NCBI RefSeq assembly: GCF_947489255.1
Contig: NZ_CANLCY010000002.1
Location: 1-64,000, forward strand
Source: an uncultured Microbacterium sp.
GTDB taxonomy: Bacteria > Actinomycetota > Actinomycetes > Actinomycetales > Microbacteriaceae
Length of the DNA stretch: 64,000 nucleotides
Direction: 5' to 3'
Shown: positions 8,561 through 17,644 of the stretch, in pieces
Layout of the letters: each line of letters opens with the position of its first letter
Numbering within the stretch: the first letter of the stretch is position 1
Program-made: the position numbers and the translations under genes
The notes under the pieces: generated by a model
Seen by the model: only the letters and a program-made list of their open reading frames with translations
Told to the model about the DNA's origin: nothing
The model's database searches: none

Positions 8561-9370
8561 ATGCGTCGTCCGGTGACCGTGACCGCCGCCTCCGCGATCG
8601 CGCTCCTGGGCGCCGGTGCCGTGGGGCTGCGCACCCTCATCGCGCGCCAGGCGGCGATCGCCCGTCGCCGCATCGGCAAGCCGCTGGGGGAGCAGGCGCT
8701 CGACGCGGATCGGGTCTGGCGCGGCAAGAAGCACCCGGGGCGACCGGTCGAGCTGCTGCTGCTCGGGGATTCGATCGCGGCGGGCCTGGGCGCCGGGCAT
8801 CGACGCGACACCCTCGGGGCGCGGTTGGCCAAGGGCATCGCTCGCGCCGCGGCGCGGCCGGTGCGACTGCGCACCGCGGCGGTCGTCGGCTCGGAGACCT
8901 CGGCGCTGGCCGGGCAGATCGCCGCACTCCCCGAGGGATATCGTCCGGATGCCGCGGTCATCGTCGTCGGCGGGAACGACGTGACCCACCGGATCCCGGC
9001 ATCCCGTTCCGCGGGGCAGCTCGAGGAGGTCGTCCGCGGTCTGCGGGACGACGGGATCCCCGTCGTCGTGGGGACCTGCCCCGACCTCGGCACGCTGCGG
9101 GCGATCCCGCAGCCCCTGCGCGCGCTGGCCGCACGGTCGTCGCGGCAGCTCGCCGCGGCGCAAGCGGTGGCGGTGCACCGGGCGGGAGGCCGCGTCGTCG
9201 CCCTCGCCCGCGCCGTCGGACCCGTGTTCGCCGAGCGCCCCGACGAGATGTTCAGCGTCGACCGCTTCCACCCGAGCGCGCTCGGGTACCGGCGCACCGC
9301 CGAGGCCCTGCTGCCGGCGATCCTCGCGGCGCTCGAGATCGCGCCGGTCGCCGTCGAGGCGGACCGCTGA
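8561..9370 (+). CDS. SGNH/GDSL-type esterase or lipase, membrane-anchored
   Basis: A 269-residue protein. An N-terminal hydrophobic stretch (about 5-25) could be a signal anchor. The SGNH hydrolase blocks follow: Gly69-Asp70-Ser71 (nucleophile Ser71), GGND with Asn139, and DRFHPS with catalytic Asp234 and His237. The family cleaves esters of lipids or carbohydrates; the substrate cannot be read from sequence. The ATG at 8561 follows TCGGAGC. It is separated from the MFS gene by 116 bp of gene-free DNA that holds no clear terminator. Confidence 0.85.
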   Translation: MRRPVTVTAASAIALLGAGAVGLRTLIARQAAIARRRIGKPLGEQALDADRVWRGKKHPGRPVELLLLGDSIAAGLGAGHRRDTLGARLAKGIARAAARPVRLRTAAVVGSETSALAGQIAALPEGYRPDAAVIVVGGNDVTHRIPASRSAGQLEEVVRGLRDDGIPVVVGTCPDLGTLRAIPQPLRALAARSSRQLAAAQAVAVHRAGGRVVALARAVGPVFAERPDEMFSVDRFHPSALGYRRTAEALLPAILAALEIAPVAVEADR

Positions 9371-9484
9371 GCCCGCCTCGAGGGGGCGTCCCGGCTCCCG
9401 CATAGCTTCGCGGCCTAGCGTGCCCTCACGCCTCCCGTCGAAGACTTCCTCAGCACCTGGCGCGCCGACCCCCTCACGCTCGGC

Positions 9485-10285
9485 GTGCTGTTCGTGGCAG
9501 CCATCGCGTACCTGTTCGGCGTCCGCCGGGTGCGCCGCCGAGGAGAAGCCTGGCCGCTTCGGCGCTCGATCGGCTTCTTCGTCCTGGGCCTCCTTCCCTA
9601 CGCCGTGATCGAGCTCGGGTTCCTCGGCGTGTACTCGGGGCAGCTGCGGTGGGCGTTCTCGACCCGCATCGCGCTGCTGATCTTCGCCGTCCCCGCCGGG
9701 ATCGCGGCGGGCCGCCCCCTGGATCTCGCCCCCTCGCGGGTGCGGGAGCGCCTGCTGGCGTCACGCGTGACGCGCGTCTTCGGGAACGCGATGGTCGCCA
9801 CCGTGGTCATCGCCGCGGTGTTCTGCCTCTTCCTCACGCCCGTGGCCGGCATCCTGCGCGTGAATGCGGTCGTCGAGGCCTCGCTCGGTGTCGTCGTTCC
9901 CCTCCTGGGGCTCGCGATGGTGCTGCCGATGATGGCGCTGGGAGCGGTGCACACCGGCACCTTCATCGCGATCGAGTTCCTCCTCGCCTTCGTCGAGCTC
10001 CTGATCGACTCCGTTCCGGGCCTGCTGATGCGCCTGAACGATTCGGTGCTCGATCTCATCCCGGATGCCGCGCAGGCGGTGTCATGGTGGCCGTCGACGC
10101 TGCACGACCAGCACCTCGCGGGCGACATGATCTGGTTCATCGCCGAGTTCGCGGACGTGCCGATCCTCGTCCTCCTGATGATCCGGTGGATGCGGTCGGA
10201 CCGGGTCGAGGCGAAGGGCTTCGACGACCTCAGCGACGAGGAGTACGACCGGATGACGCGCGCGCACCTGCGCGGGGAGCGTTGA
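9485..10285 (+). CDS. CtaG-like cytochrome c oxidase assembly membrane protein (start uncertain)
   Basis: A 266-residue polytopic membrane protein from the first canonical start. Its helices and motifs (GFLGVYS, LRWAFSTR, LDLIPDA, DQHLAGDMIWFIAEF, the acidic LSDEEY tail) match the caa3-type CtaG family of actinobacteria, which helps deliver copper to cytochrome oxidase. In-frame sequence from 9419 to 9484 encodes a plausible N-terminus (LTPPVEDFLSTWRADPL), but that frame has a TAG at 9416 and no ATG, GTG or TTG before 9485. The true start is unclear: either translation starts at GTG 9485 without the first segment, or a one-base slip near the GTG at 9420 hides it. Confidence 0.72.
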   Translation: MLFVAAIAYLFGVRRVRRRGEAWPLRRSIGFFVLGLLPYAVIELGFLGVYSGQLRWAFSTRIALLIFAVPAGIAAGRPLDLAPSRVRERLLASRVTRVFGNAMVATVVIAAVFCLFLTPVAGILRVNAVVEASLGVVVPLLGLAMVLPMMALGAVHTGTFIAIEFLLAFVELLIDSVPGLLMRLNDSVLDLIPDAAQAVSWWPSTLHDQHLAGDMIWFIAEFADVPILVLLMIRWMRSDRVEAKGFDDLSDEEYDRMTRAHLRGER

Positions 10286-10304
10286 CCCGCATCCTCCGTC
10301 GCGC

Positions 10305-10310
10305 CAGGCT
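10305..10310 (+). promoter_or_regulatory. putative -10 box of the O-methyltransferase gene
   Basis: CAGGCT ends 6 nt before the GTG at 10317. It is a weaker version of the TAGGCT box seen before other genes here. Confidence 0.35.
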
Positions 10311-10316
10311 GGGAGG

Positions 10317-10985
10317 GTGCCCACCCACGATGACGTCGACGCGTTCCTGACCGAGACGCTCCTCACGGCGGACCCGACCCTCGACGCCGCGCTGCGGGCG
10401 CAGCACGAGGCCGGCATGCCCGCGATCGAGGTCGCCCCGGTGAACGCCAAGTTCCTGCACCTGCTCACGCGCATCGCGGGCGCTCGCCGCGTGCTCGAGA
10501 TCGGCACGCTCGGCGGGTACTCCACCATCTGGCTCGCCCGCGCCGTGGGCGCCGAGGGGCGGGTCGTCACGATCGAGGCCGAGCCCGCCAACGCCGCCGT
10601 CGCCCGGGCGAACCTGGAGCGGGCCGGAGTGGCCGATCGCGTGGAGATCCTGCTCGGTCGCGGTACGGAGGTGCTCCCGACCCTCGACGGGGGCGAGCCC
10701 TTCGACCTCGTCTTCATCGACGCCGACAAGGAGTCGAACACCGTCTACCTCGACTGGGCGGCGCGCCTGGGCCGCCCCGGCACGGTGATCGTGCTCGACA
10801 ACGTCGTGCGCGGGGGAGAAGTGGCGGATGCCGGGACCGCCGACTCCAAGGTGCTCGGCGCGCGCCGGGGCATCGAGATGCTCGGCACCGACCCCCGTTT
10901 CGACGCGACGGCCCTGCAGACCCTCGACCGCAAGGGCTGGGACGGGATCGCGCTCGCGATCGTCGTGACCCCTGCGGCATCCTGA
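10317..10985 (+). CDS. O-methyltransferase, class I SAM-dependent (catechol O-methyltransferase-like)
   Basis: A 222-residue cytosolic enzyme. It has the SAM-binding LEIGTLGGYSTIWLAR (about 62-77), the acidic strand TIEAEP, the metal/acid motif FIDADKE (about 138-144) and VLDNVVRGG, all hallmarks of divalent-metal-dependent O-methyltransferase family 3. Such enzymes methylate small catechol-like or hydroxyl substrates; the actual substrate is unknown. The GTG at 10317 directly abuts GGGAGG, too close for a ribosome site, so a leaderless message is likely. The CtaG-like gene ends 31 bp upstream. Confidence 0.9.
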   Translation: MPTHDDVDAFLTETLLTADPTLDAALRAQHEAGMPAIEVAPVNAKFLHLLTRIAGARRVLEIGTLGGYSTIWLARAVGAEGRVVTIEAEPANAAVARANLERAGVADRVEILLGRGTEVLPTLDGGEPFDLVFIDADKESNTVYLDWAARLGRPGTVIVLDNVVRGGEVADAGTADSKVLGARRGIEMLGTDPRFDATALQTLDRKGWDGIALAIVVTPAAS

Positions 10986-11008
10986 CCCGGCAGCCCGATC
11001 GCCGGGTC
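10984..11008 (+). terminator. hairpin after the O-methyltransferase gene
   Basis: An 8-bp perfect stem GACCCGGC/GCCGGGTC with a 9-nt loop overlaps the stop codon region and lies upstream of the enolase promoter. No T run follows. Confidence 0.45.
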
Positions 11009-11101
11009 TCCGACCCTGCCGAAGGGCCCGGGTCGCGCGGGCGCCGGTGGCTCGGACCTCCTGGCGGAGAAGCCGGCCCCACGCCCGCCGAGCGGGGTCA
11101 C

Positions 11102-12448
<1,347 letters not shown>

Positions 12449-12463
12449 GCGTCTGACACGTGA

Positions 12464-12491
12464 GGAGGGGGAGCCCGACGGCTCCCCCTCC
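12464..12491 (+). terminator. rho-independent terminator of eno
   Basis: A perfect 12-bp stem GGAGGGGGAGCC/GGCTCCCCCTCC with a 4-nt loop is followed by TT, 15 bp after the enolase stop. Confidence 0.85.
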
Positions 12492-12657
12492 TTCGTCGTT
12501 CCCGGGCCACGGCGCCGTCGTGCCGCGGGCCGGGGCGCGTTCGCGAGGTCGATCCCGTGGCATCCGCTCGACGAGGGACGCGGGGGAGACCGATCCTGTG
12601 GGCTCGGCTCGACGGAGCACGCGGCGTGGCCCACGGGGAACGCCGGGGCCGCCGACG

Positions 12658-12663
12658 TAGACT
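12658..12663 (+). promoter_or_regulatory. -10 box of ftsB
   Basis: TAGACT identical to the eno -10 box, 50 nt before the GTG at 12713, with GAGAGGGG acting as ribosome site. Confidence 0.5.
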
Positions 12664-12712
12664 CGCCTGCGGTCCGGGCACGTGTGCACCGGGCGGATGA
12701 GAGGGGCTGGAC

Positions 12713-13321
12713 GTGGATCGACCGACACTGCCGCCCCGCAAGACGCCCGCTCCCCGGCCGGCCGCCGGGAAGAAGGCGCCGCGCCGCCAGCCCGCCTCGA
12801 CGCCCTCGCGGCGCACGCCGACCTCGCGGCCGGCCACGCGCCCCCGTCTCGACGTGCGCGAGTGGCTCGGCAAGGTGCGCATCTCGGGCTTCGTCGTCAT
12901 CATGCTGGGCCTGGTCGTGCTCGGCACGTTCGTCCTGGTGCCGACCGTGGGCACGTACATGGATCAGCGCCAGCAGATCCAGGCGCTGCGCAGCGCCGTC
13001 GCCCTGAGCCAGTCGGAGGTCGCCGACCTGCAGACGCAGCGCGAGCGGTGGTCCGACCCGGCGTACATCCGGACGCAGGCGCGCGAGCGTCTCGGCTACA
13101 CCTTCCCCGGCGAGGTGGTGTACCTCATCGACAACGACCTGCCCGCCTCGGCGACGCCGCAGGAGCAGGCCGACGTGAGCGACGACGTCGGGCAGACCCG
13201 GACGGACTGGATGGCGCAGCTCGTGCGCTCGGTCGCCGCATCTGGAGCGGCGCAGGTGGCGGTGCCGTCCCTCCAGATCGGCGTGCCCGACCCGTCTCCG
13301 TCGGAGACACCGGCCGGCTGA
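12713..13321 (+). CDS. septum formation initiator (FtsB/DivIC family)
   Basis: A 202-residue single-pass division protein. A Pro/Arg-rich cytosolic tail (1-55) precedes one membrane helix (about 58-80), a short coiled coil (about 83-113, QRQQIQALRSAVALSQSEV) and the family motif ARERLGYTFPGE. FtsB-type proteins link FtsQ and FtsL in the divisome. The last 60 residues are a low-complexity Ser/Pro/Asp tail. The position right after eno is conserved in actinobacteria. The GTG at 12713 follows GAGGGGCTGGAC. Confidence 0.88.
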   Translation: MDRPTLPPRKTPAPRPAAGKKAPRRQPASTPSRRTPTSRPATRPRLDVREWLGKVRISGFVVIMLGLVVLGTFVLVPTVGTYMDQRQQIQALRSAVALSQSEVADLQTQRERWSDPAYIRTQARERLGYTFPGEVVYLIDNDLPASATPQEQADVSDDVGQTRTDWMAQLVRSVAASGAAQVAVPSLQIGVPDPSPSETPAG

Positions 13322-13411
13322 ATCCGCGTCCGGTGACCTTCCGGTGGTCGGCTCCGCCCGCCTCCGCGATGAGGCGCCGACGGCTCCGGGCGCGGTGTCG
13401 GACACGCCGGG

Positions 13412-13417
13412 TACCCT
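13412..13417 (+). promoter_or_regulatory. -10 box of the DUF501 gene
   Basis: TACCCT ends 7 nt before the ATG at 13425, the leaderless spacing seen repeatedly in this window. Confidence 0.5.
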
Positions 13418-13424
13418 GGCAGAG

Positions 13425-13943
13425 ATGACTACCGCACCGCTTCCTCCCGCTTCCGACGCCGACCTCGCCGTTCTGCAGGCGCAGCTCGGCCGTGTCCCGC
13501 GCGGGGTCATCGGCATCGCCGCACGGTGCGCGTGCGGCAACCCGACGGTCGTGGCCACCTCTCCGCGACTCGACGACGGCAGCCCGTTCCCCACGTTCTA
13601 CTACCTCACCCACCCCGCCGCGACCGCGGCGATGTCGGTGCTCGAGGCCGGGCATGTCATGAAGGAGTTCTCCGACGAGCTCGCGGAAGACGAGGAGCTG
13701 CAGGCCGCCTATCGCCTGGCGCACGAGGCGTACCTGCGAGACCGCGCCGCCTACGGCGAGCCCGAGGAGATCGCGGGCATCTCGGCCGGGGGGATGCCGA
13801 CGCGCGTGAAGTGCCTGCACGCCCTCGCCGGCCACTCCCTGGCGGCGGGCCCGGGCGTCAACCCGATCGGCGATCGGGCTCTCGAGCGCGGTACCTGGTC
13901 ACCCGAGCGATGCGAGTGCGAGAGCCCCGGGGCCGGCGGATGA
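13425..13943 (+). CDS. DUF501 family protein
   Basis: A 172-residue soluble protein of unknown function, conserved next to eno and ftsB in actinobacteria. It has Cys pairs in CACGNP (about 31-36) and a C-terminal CEC, with a CLHAL motif around 135 and a conserved NPIGD segment. The cysteines could bind metal, but I cannot show this. The ATG at 13425 sits 7 nt after a TACCCT box. Its stop codon overlaps the ATG of the protease gene (ATGA), so the two are translated from one message. Confidence 0.85.
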   Translation: MTTAPLPPASDADLAVLQAQLGRVPRGVIGIAARCACGNPTVVATSPRLDDGSPFPTFYYLTHPAATAAMSVLEAGHVMKEFSDELAEDEELQAAYRLAHEAYLRDRAAYGEPEEIAGISAGGMPTRVKCLHALAGHSLAAGPGVNPIGDRALERGTWSPERCECESPGAGG

Positions 13944-15259
13944 AGCGCGTCGTCGTCGTCGTGGCATCCGTCATCCTCATGGCGGTGATGACCGGCGCGA
14001 CGGCTTCTCCGGCGGCGACGTCGGGCCCGGTGCCCGAGGACCCCACCGATTCGGTGCGCGCCTCGGAGTATTGGCTCGACCAGTACGGCGTGCGCGAGGC
14101 GTGGAAGACCACGCGCGGGGCCGGTCAGAAGATCGCCATCATCGACACCGGCATCGCCCGCGGCCCCGCGGAATTCACCGGCGCGGTGGCCGCCGGCACC
14201 GACGTCTCGGGCGTGGGGTCATCCGACGGACGGACGCCGGTGGGAGCCGTGGATGCCAACCACGGCAGCTGGGTCGCCTCGCTCGCCGCGGCGCGCGGCA
14301 CGGGCGACGGTCGCGGCATGATCGGCGTGGCGCCCGAGGCCGAGCTGCTCTCGATCTCCGTCGGCTTCGGCGCCTCGAGCACCAAGCCGTTCTCCGAGCA
14401 GATCGCCGAGGCGATGACGTGGGCGGTCGACAACGGTGCGACCGTCATCAACCTCTCGCTGACCACCAACACCCTCGACTGGGACACCAGCTGGGACACC
14501 GCGTTCGAGTACGCCTTCGACAACGACGTCGTGGTGGTGGTCGCCGCGGGAAACCGGGGGAGCGGCACCGACCGCGTGGGCGCCCCGGCCACGATCCCCG
14601 GCGTCCTCGCCGTCGGCGGCGTCGATCCGAACGGCACCGCGAGCAACAGCGCCTCGACCCAGGGCATCACGATCGGGCTCTCCGCCCCCAGCGAGCGGCT
14701 CATCGGCGTCTCGTCCGACGGCACCCTGGTGGGGTGGAACGGCACCAGCGGAGCGGCGCCGATCGTCGCGGGCATCGCCGCGCTGGTGCGCGCGGCCCAC
14801 CCGGAACTCGACGCGAACAACGTGCTGAACCGGCTCATCCAGACCGCCAAGCCCGCGGCCGGCGCGACGAGCGTGCCCGACAAGCTGTACGGCTACGGAC
14901 TGGTGGATGCCGCCGGCGCGGTGTCGGCGAGGGTCGACACGGTCAGCGAGAACCCGCTCGGCAGCCTGAAGGAATGGATCCGCCTGTACCGTCGCGCCGA
15001 TGCCGAACCGGCGCCCGAGCCGACGGCGAGTCCGGTCGAGATCCCGGCTCTGCCGCCGGTCGACTCGGCGCCCGAGGCCGGTTCGCCTCTTCTCCCGTCG
15101 CGCGATAGCGTGCTGTACGGATCGTTGCCGCTCGGGGGTGCCACGCTGGCCGCTATAATGATTGCGCTCGGCGTCAGTGCTGCTGCCCGGCGAATCCGAC
15201 AGGCGCGCACCTCCCGCGAGCCGAGCCGCACCACAAACGAGGAGTCCCTCCCATCGTGA
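13940..15259 (+). CDS. subtilisin-like serine protease (S8 family), membrane-anchored
   Basis: A 439-residue exported protease. A signal sequence (about 1-25) precedes the catalytic domain with Asp69 (AIIDTGI), His108 (DANHGSW) and Ser270 (NGTSGAAP); the oxyanion Asn205 lies in AAGNRGS. Where subtilases usually have GTSMAAP this one has Gly for Met. A Pro/Glu-rich linker (about 350-385) leads to a C-terminal membrane helix (about 398-420) and a basic cytosolic tail, the layout of mycosins. No type VII secretion genes are nearby, so a mycosin role is not supported here. The start overlaps DUF501 (ATGA) and the stop overlaps ndh (GTGA). Confidence 0.9.
   Translation: MKRVVVVVASVILMAVMTGATASPAATSGPVPEDPTDSVRASEYWLDQYGVREAWKTTRGAGQKIAIIDTGIARGPAEFTGAVAAGTDVSGVGSSDGRTPVGAVDANHGSWVASLAAARGTGDGRGMIGVAPEAELLSISVGFGASSTKPFSEQIAEAMTWAVDNGATVINLSLTTNTLDWDTSWDTAFEYAFDNDVVVVVAAGNRGSGTDRVGAPATIPGVLAVGGVDPNGTASNSASTQGITIGLSAPSERLIGVSSDGTLVGWNGTSGAAPIVAGIAALVRAAHPELDANNVLNRLIQTAKPAAGATSVPDKLYGYGLVDAAGAVSARVDTVSENPLGSLKEWIRLYRRADAEPAPEPTASPVEIPALPPVDSAPEAGSPLLPSRDSVLYGSLPLGGATLAAIMIALGVSAAARRIRQARTSREPSRTTNEESLPS
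15154..15159 (+). promoter_or_regulatory. consensus -10 box inside the protease gene, probably for ndh
   Basis: A perfect TATAAT, rare in this high-GC window, lies in the 3' end of the S8 protease coding sequence, 97 nt before the ndh start. No good -35 hexamer is seen at 16-18 bp; TTGCCG at 15125-15130 is 23 bp away. Confidence 0.5.
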
Positions 15260-16656
15260 CCACTACCGTGCCCAGAATCCTCATCGTCGGTGGGGGCTAC
15301 GCAGGTTTCTACACCGCCTGGAAGCTCGAGAAGCTCCTCGGGCGTGGCGAGGCCGAAGTCACGCTCGTCGACCCGCTGCCGTACATGACGTACCAGCCGT
15401 TCCTCCCCGAGGTGGCCGCCGGTGAGATCGAGCCGCGCCACGTCGTGGTCGGCCTGCGTCGCCACCTCAAGCGCACCACCGTCATCGCGGGCAAGGTCAC
15501 GGGCATCTCGCACGCGACCAAGACCGCCACGATCACCCCGATCGCGGGTGACGAGACCTTCGAGCAGGGCTACGACCAGATCGTCGTGACCGCCGGCGCC
15601 GTCTCGCGCACGTTCCCGATCCCCGGGATCGCCGACAACGCGATCGGTCTGAAGACCATCGAAGAGGCCGTCGCCATCCGCGACCGCCTCACGTCGAACT
15701 TCGACAAGGCCTCGGTGCTTCCCGCCGGTCCCGAGCGCGATCGTCTGCTGACCGTCGTCGTCGTCGGCGGCGGCTTCGCCGGCATCGAGGTGTTCGCCGA
15801 GCTGCGCGCCTACGCGTCGTCGCTGCTCAAGCAGTACCCCACGCTGGCGTTCGACGACACGCACTTCCACCTCATCGAGGCCATGGGTCGGATCATGCCC
15901 GAGGTGTCGCAGAAGACGAGCGAGTGGGTGCTCGCCGACCTCGCGAAGAAGGGTGCGTTCGTGCACCTCGACACGCAGGTCAAGGGCGCCGTCGACGGTG
16001 TCATCGAGCTGTCCACCGGTGAGCAGCTGCCCACCGACCTCATCATCTGGACCGCCGGCGTCATGGCCAACCCGACGGTGGTGCGCGGCAGCGACCTCCC
16101 GGTCGAGGAGCGCGGTCGCATCCGCACCCGCCCCGACCTGCGCGTGGGCACCGACGAGGAAATCGTCGAGGGCGCCTGGGCCGCCGGTGACGTCTCGGCC
16201 GTTCCCGACCTGTCGGGCGGCGGCGTGGGCGGCTTCTGCGTCCCCAACGCCCAGCACGCGGTGCGTCAGGGCAAGCTCATGGCGAAGAACCTCGTGGCCG
16301 TGCTGCGCGGCGAGGAGCCCAAGCAGTACAACCACAAGAACCTCGGTGCCGTCGCCGGTCTGGGGCTGTACAACGGCGCGTTCCAGTCGGGCAACATCGC
16401 CCTGACCGGTCTGATCGCCTGGTTCGCCCACCGCGGCTACCACGGCCTGGCCATGCCCACGTGGGAGCGCAAGTTCCGCGTCATCGGCGACTGGATCCAG
16501 AACTTCGTCCACGGCCGCGAGGTCGTGTCGCTCGAGGCCGTGCAGAAGCCCCGTGCGGCGTTCGAGGAGTTCGCGGCGCGTCCGCGCCCGGCCGCTCCCG
16601 CGGCCGACGCTCCGGCCCCGGCCGAGAAGAAGGCCGAGCCCGTCGCGGCGAAGTAA
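15256..16656 (+). CDS. ndh: type II NADH dehydrogenase (NDH-2)
   Basis: A 466-residue peripheral membrane flavoprotein that passes electrons from NADH to menaquinone without pumping protons. It has two Rossmann GxGxxG motifs: the FAD site VGGGYAGFYT (11-20) and the NADH site VVVGGGFAGIEV (about 172-183), then a second FAD motif AWAAGDVSAVP. The C-terminal region contains the amphipathic membrane-binding helices, followed by an Ala/Pro/Lys-rich tail of about 30 residues that is not part of the core family. The GTG at 15256 overlaps the protease stop and is preceded by AACGAGGAGTCC as in eno. A strong hairpin follows. Confidence 0.95.
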   Translation: MTTTVPRILIVGGGYAGFYTAWKLEKLLGRGEAEVTLVDPLPYMTYQPFLPEVAAGEIEPRHVVVGLRRHLKRTTVIAGKVTGISHATKTATITPIAGDETFEQGYDQIVVTAGAVSRTFPIPGIADNAIGLKTIEEAVAIRDRLTSNFDKASVLPAGPERDRLLTVVVVGGGFAGIEVFAELRAYASSLLKQYPTLAFDDTHFHLIEAMGRIMPEVSQKTSEWVLADLAKKGAFVHLDTQVKGAVDGVIELSTGEQLPTDLIIWTAGVMANPTVVRGSDLPVEERGRIRTRPDLRVGTDEEIVEGAWAAGDVSAVPDLSGGGVGGFCVPNAQHAVRQGKLMAKNLVAVLRGEEPKQYNHKNLGAVAGLGLYNGAFQSGNIALTGLIAWFAHRGYHGLAMPTWERKFRVIGDWIQNFVHGREVVSLEAVQKPRAAFEEFAARPRPAAPAADAPAPAEKKAEPVAAK

Positions 16657-16668
16657 CCTCTTCCCGTT

Positions 16669-16703
16669 CGAGACCCCCGTGCCCTCGAGGCGCGGGGGTC
16701 TCG
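16669..16703 (+). terminator. terminator of ndh
   Basis: An 11-bp perfect stem CGAGACCCCCG/CGGGGGTCTCG with a 13-nt loop, 12 bp after the ndh stop. Confidence 0.75.
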
Positions 16704-16838
16704 TCGTCCCGCCATGCGGCCGGCGCGTGCGTGGTCAGCTCGATTCGCGTCGTCGTGCGGAGGTCGAGCCCGCCACGCCGGATCGGGGCCCCGGTCGATC
16801 CGCCGGACGGGCGTCGGCGGACGCGAGCCGCCCCGCGC

Positions 16839-16844
16839 TACGGT
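16839..16844 (+). promoter_or_regulatory. -10 box of the tRNA gene
   Basis: TACGGT lies 9 nt before the first base of the tRNA, a suitable position for its promoter. Confidence 0.4.
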
Positions 16845-16853
16845 GGATGACGG

Positions 16854-16926
16854 GCCCCCGTAGCCCAATGGCAGAGGCAGGCGACTTAAAATCGCTTCAG
16901 TGTGGGTTCGAGTCCCACCGGGGGTA
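16854..16926 (+). tRNA. tRNA with anticodon UAA (tRNA-Leu by codon), short variable loop
   Basis: A 73-nt cloverleaf. The acceptor stem is GCCCCCG (16854-16860) with CGGGGGT (16919-16925), including a G1:U72 wobble, and the discriminator is A73. The D arm carries GG in the loop. The anticodon stem GGCGA/TCGCT holds the 7-nt loop CTTAAAA, giving anticodon UAA. The T arm is GTGGG-TTCGAGT-CCCAC. CCA is not encoded. By anticodon it reads the rare Leu codon UUA, yet the variable loop has only 5 nt, whereas bacterial tRNA-Leu is normally class II with a long variable arm. The fold is convincing; the charging identity is not settled. Confidence 0.85.
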
Positions 16927-16988
16927 CGGCATCCATCGCATCCGCTGAGAGTCCCCGCCCGGCTCCGTGCCGCCGACCGGCCCGCAGT

Positions 16989-16994
16989 TACACT
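16989..16994 (+). promoter_or_regulatory. -10 box of lemA
   Basis: TACACT lies 35 nt before the lemA ATG, leaving a short leader with CGGAG upstream of the start. Confidence 0.45.
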
Positions 16995-17028
16995 GAAGGG
17001 CAATCTCTCGAACGGAGTGTGGGGACTT

Positions 17029-17598
17029 ATGTGGGAGTGGCTCGTACCGGTCATCGTGATCGTCGGCATCCTGGTCATCGCCGGCATCTACCTGTGGGCC
17101 ACGTACAACGCCCTCGTGTCGCTCAACGTGCGCGTCGACGAGGCGTGGAGTGACATCACGGTCCAGCTGAAGCGTCGCGCCGACCTGCTGCCCAACCTCA
17201 TTGAAACGGTGAAGGGGTACGCGGCCCACGAGAAGGCGGTCTTCGAGAACGTCACCCGGGCCCGCGCCGAAACGCTGAACGTCGAGAGCCCCGCCGAGGC
17301 GGGTGTCGCCGAAGGACACATGCAGCAGGCGCTGAAGTCGCTCTTCGCCGTGGCCGAGGCGTATCCGCAGCTGCAGGCGAGCCAGAACTTCCTCGCTCTG
17401 CAGCAGGCGATCGTCGACACCGAAGACAAGATCCAGGCGTCGCGCCGGTTCTACAACGGCGGTGTGCGCGAACTCAACACCAAGATCAAGGTGTTCCCGA
17501 ACAACCTCTTCGCCCGTCAGCTCGGCTTCCACGAGCGCGAGTTCTTCGAGGTCATCGACGGTGCGGCCATCTCCGAGCCGCCTCGCGTGCAGTTCTGA
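17029..17598 (+). CDS. LemA family protein
   Basis: A 189-residue protein with one N-terminal membrane helix (about 5-25) and an all-alpha cytoplasmic or exterior domain. The LemA signature is clear: YNALVSLNVRVDEAWSDI, QLKRRADLLPNLIETVKGYA, and the C-terminal KVFPNNLFARQLGF. The family's function is poorly known; it often accompanies TPM-domain or M48 protease genes, neither of which is present here. The ATG at 17029 was chosen because the membrane helix begins right after it. The gene is flanked by the tRNA upstream and a strong bidirectional hairpin downstream. Confidence 0.92.
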   Translation: MWEWLVPVIVIVGILVIAGIYLWATYNALVSLNVRVDEAWSDITVQLKRRADLLPNLIETVKGYAAHEKAVFENVTRARAETLNVESPAEAGVAEGHMQQALKSLFAVAEAYPQLQASQNFLALQQAIVDTEDKIQASRRFYNGGVRELNTKIKVFPNNLFARQLGFHEREFFEVIDGAAISEPPRVQF

Positions 17599-17605
17599 CG
17601 CTCCA

Positions 17606-17644
17606 GAGAAGCGCCCTCTCCGCTGGTCGGAGGGGGCGCTTCTC
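17606..17644. terminator. bidirectional terminator between lemA and the glycosylase gene
   Basis: A 17-bp stem with one G:U pair (17606-17622 with 17628-17644) and a 5-nt loop lies between convergent genes. It overlaps the last bases of the leftward gene at 17643. Confidence 0.85.

Noticed and set aside
13940..15259. Mycosin of a type VII secretion system
   Set aside because: The domain layout fits, but no EccB-E, WXG100 or other ESX genes occur in the window; called only as an S8 protease.
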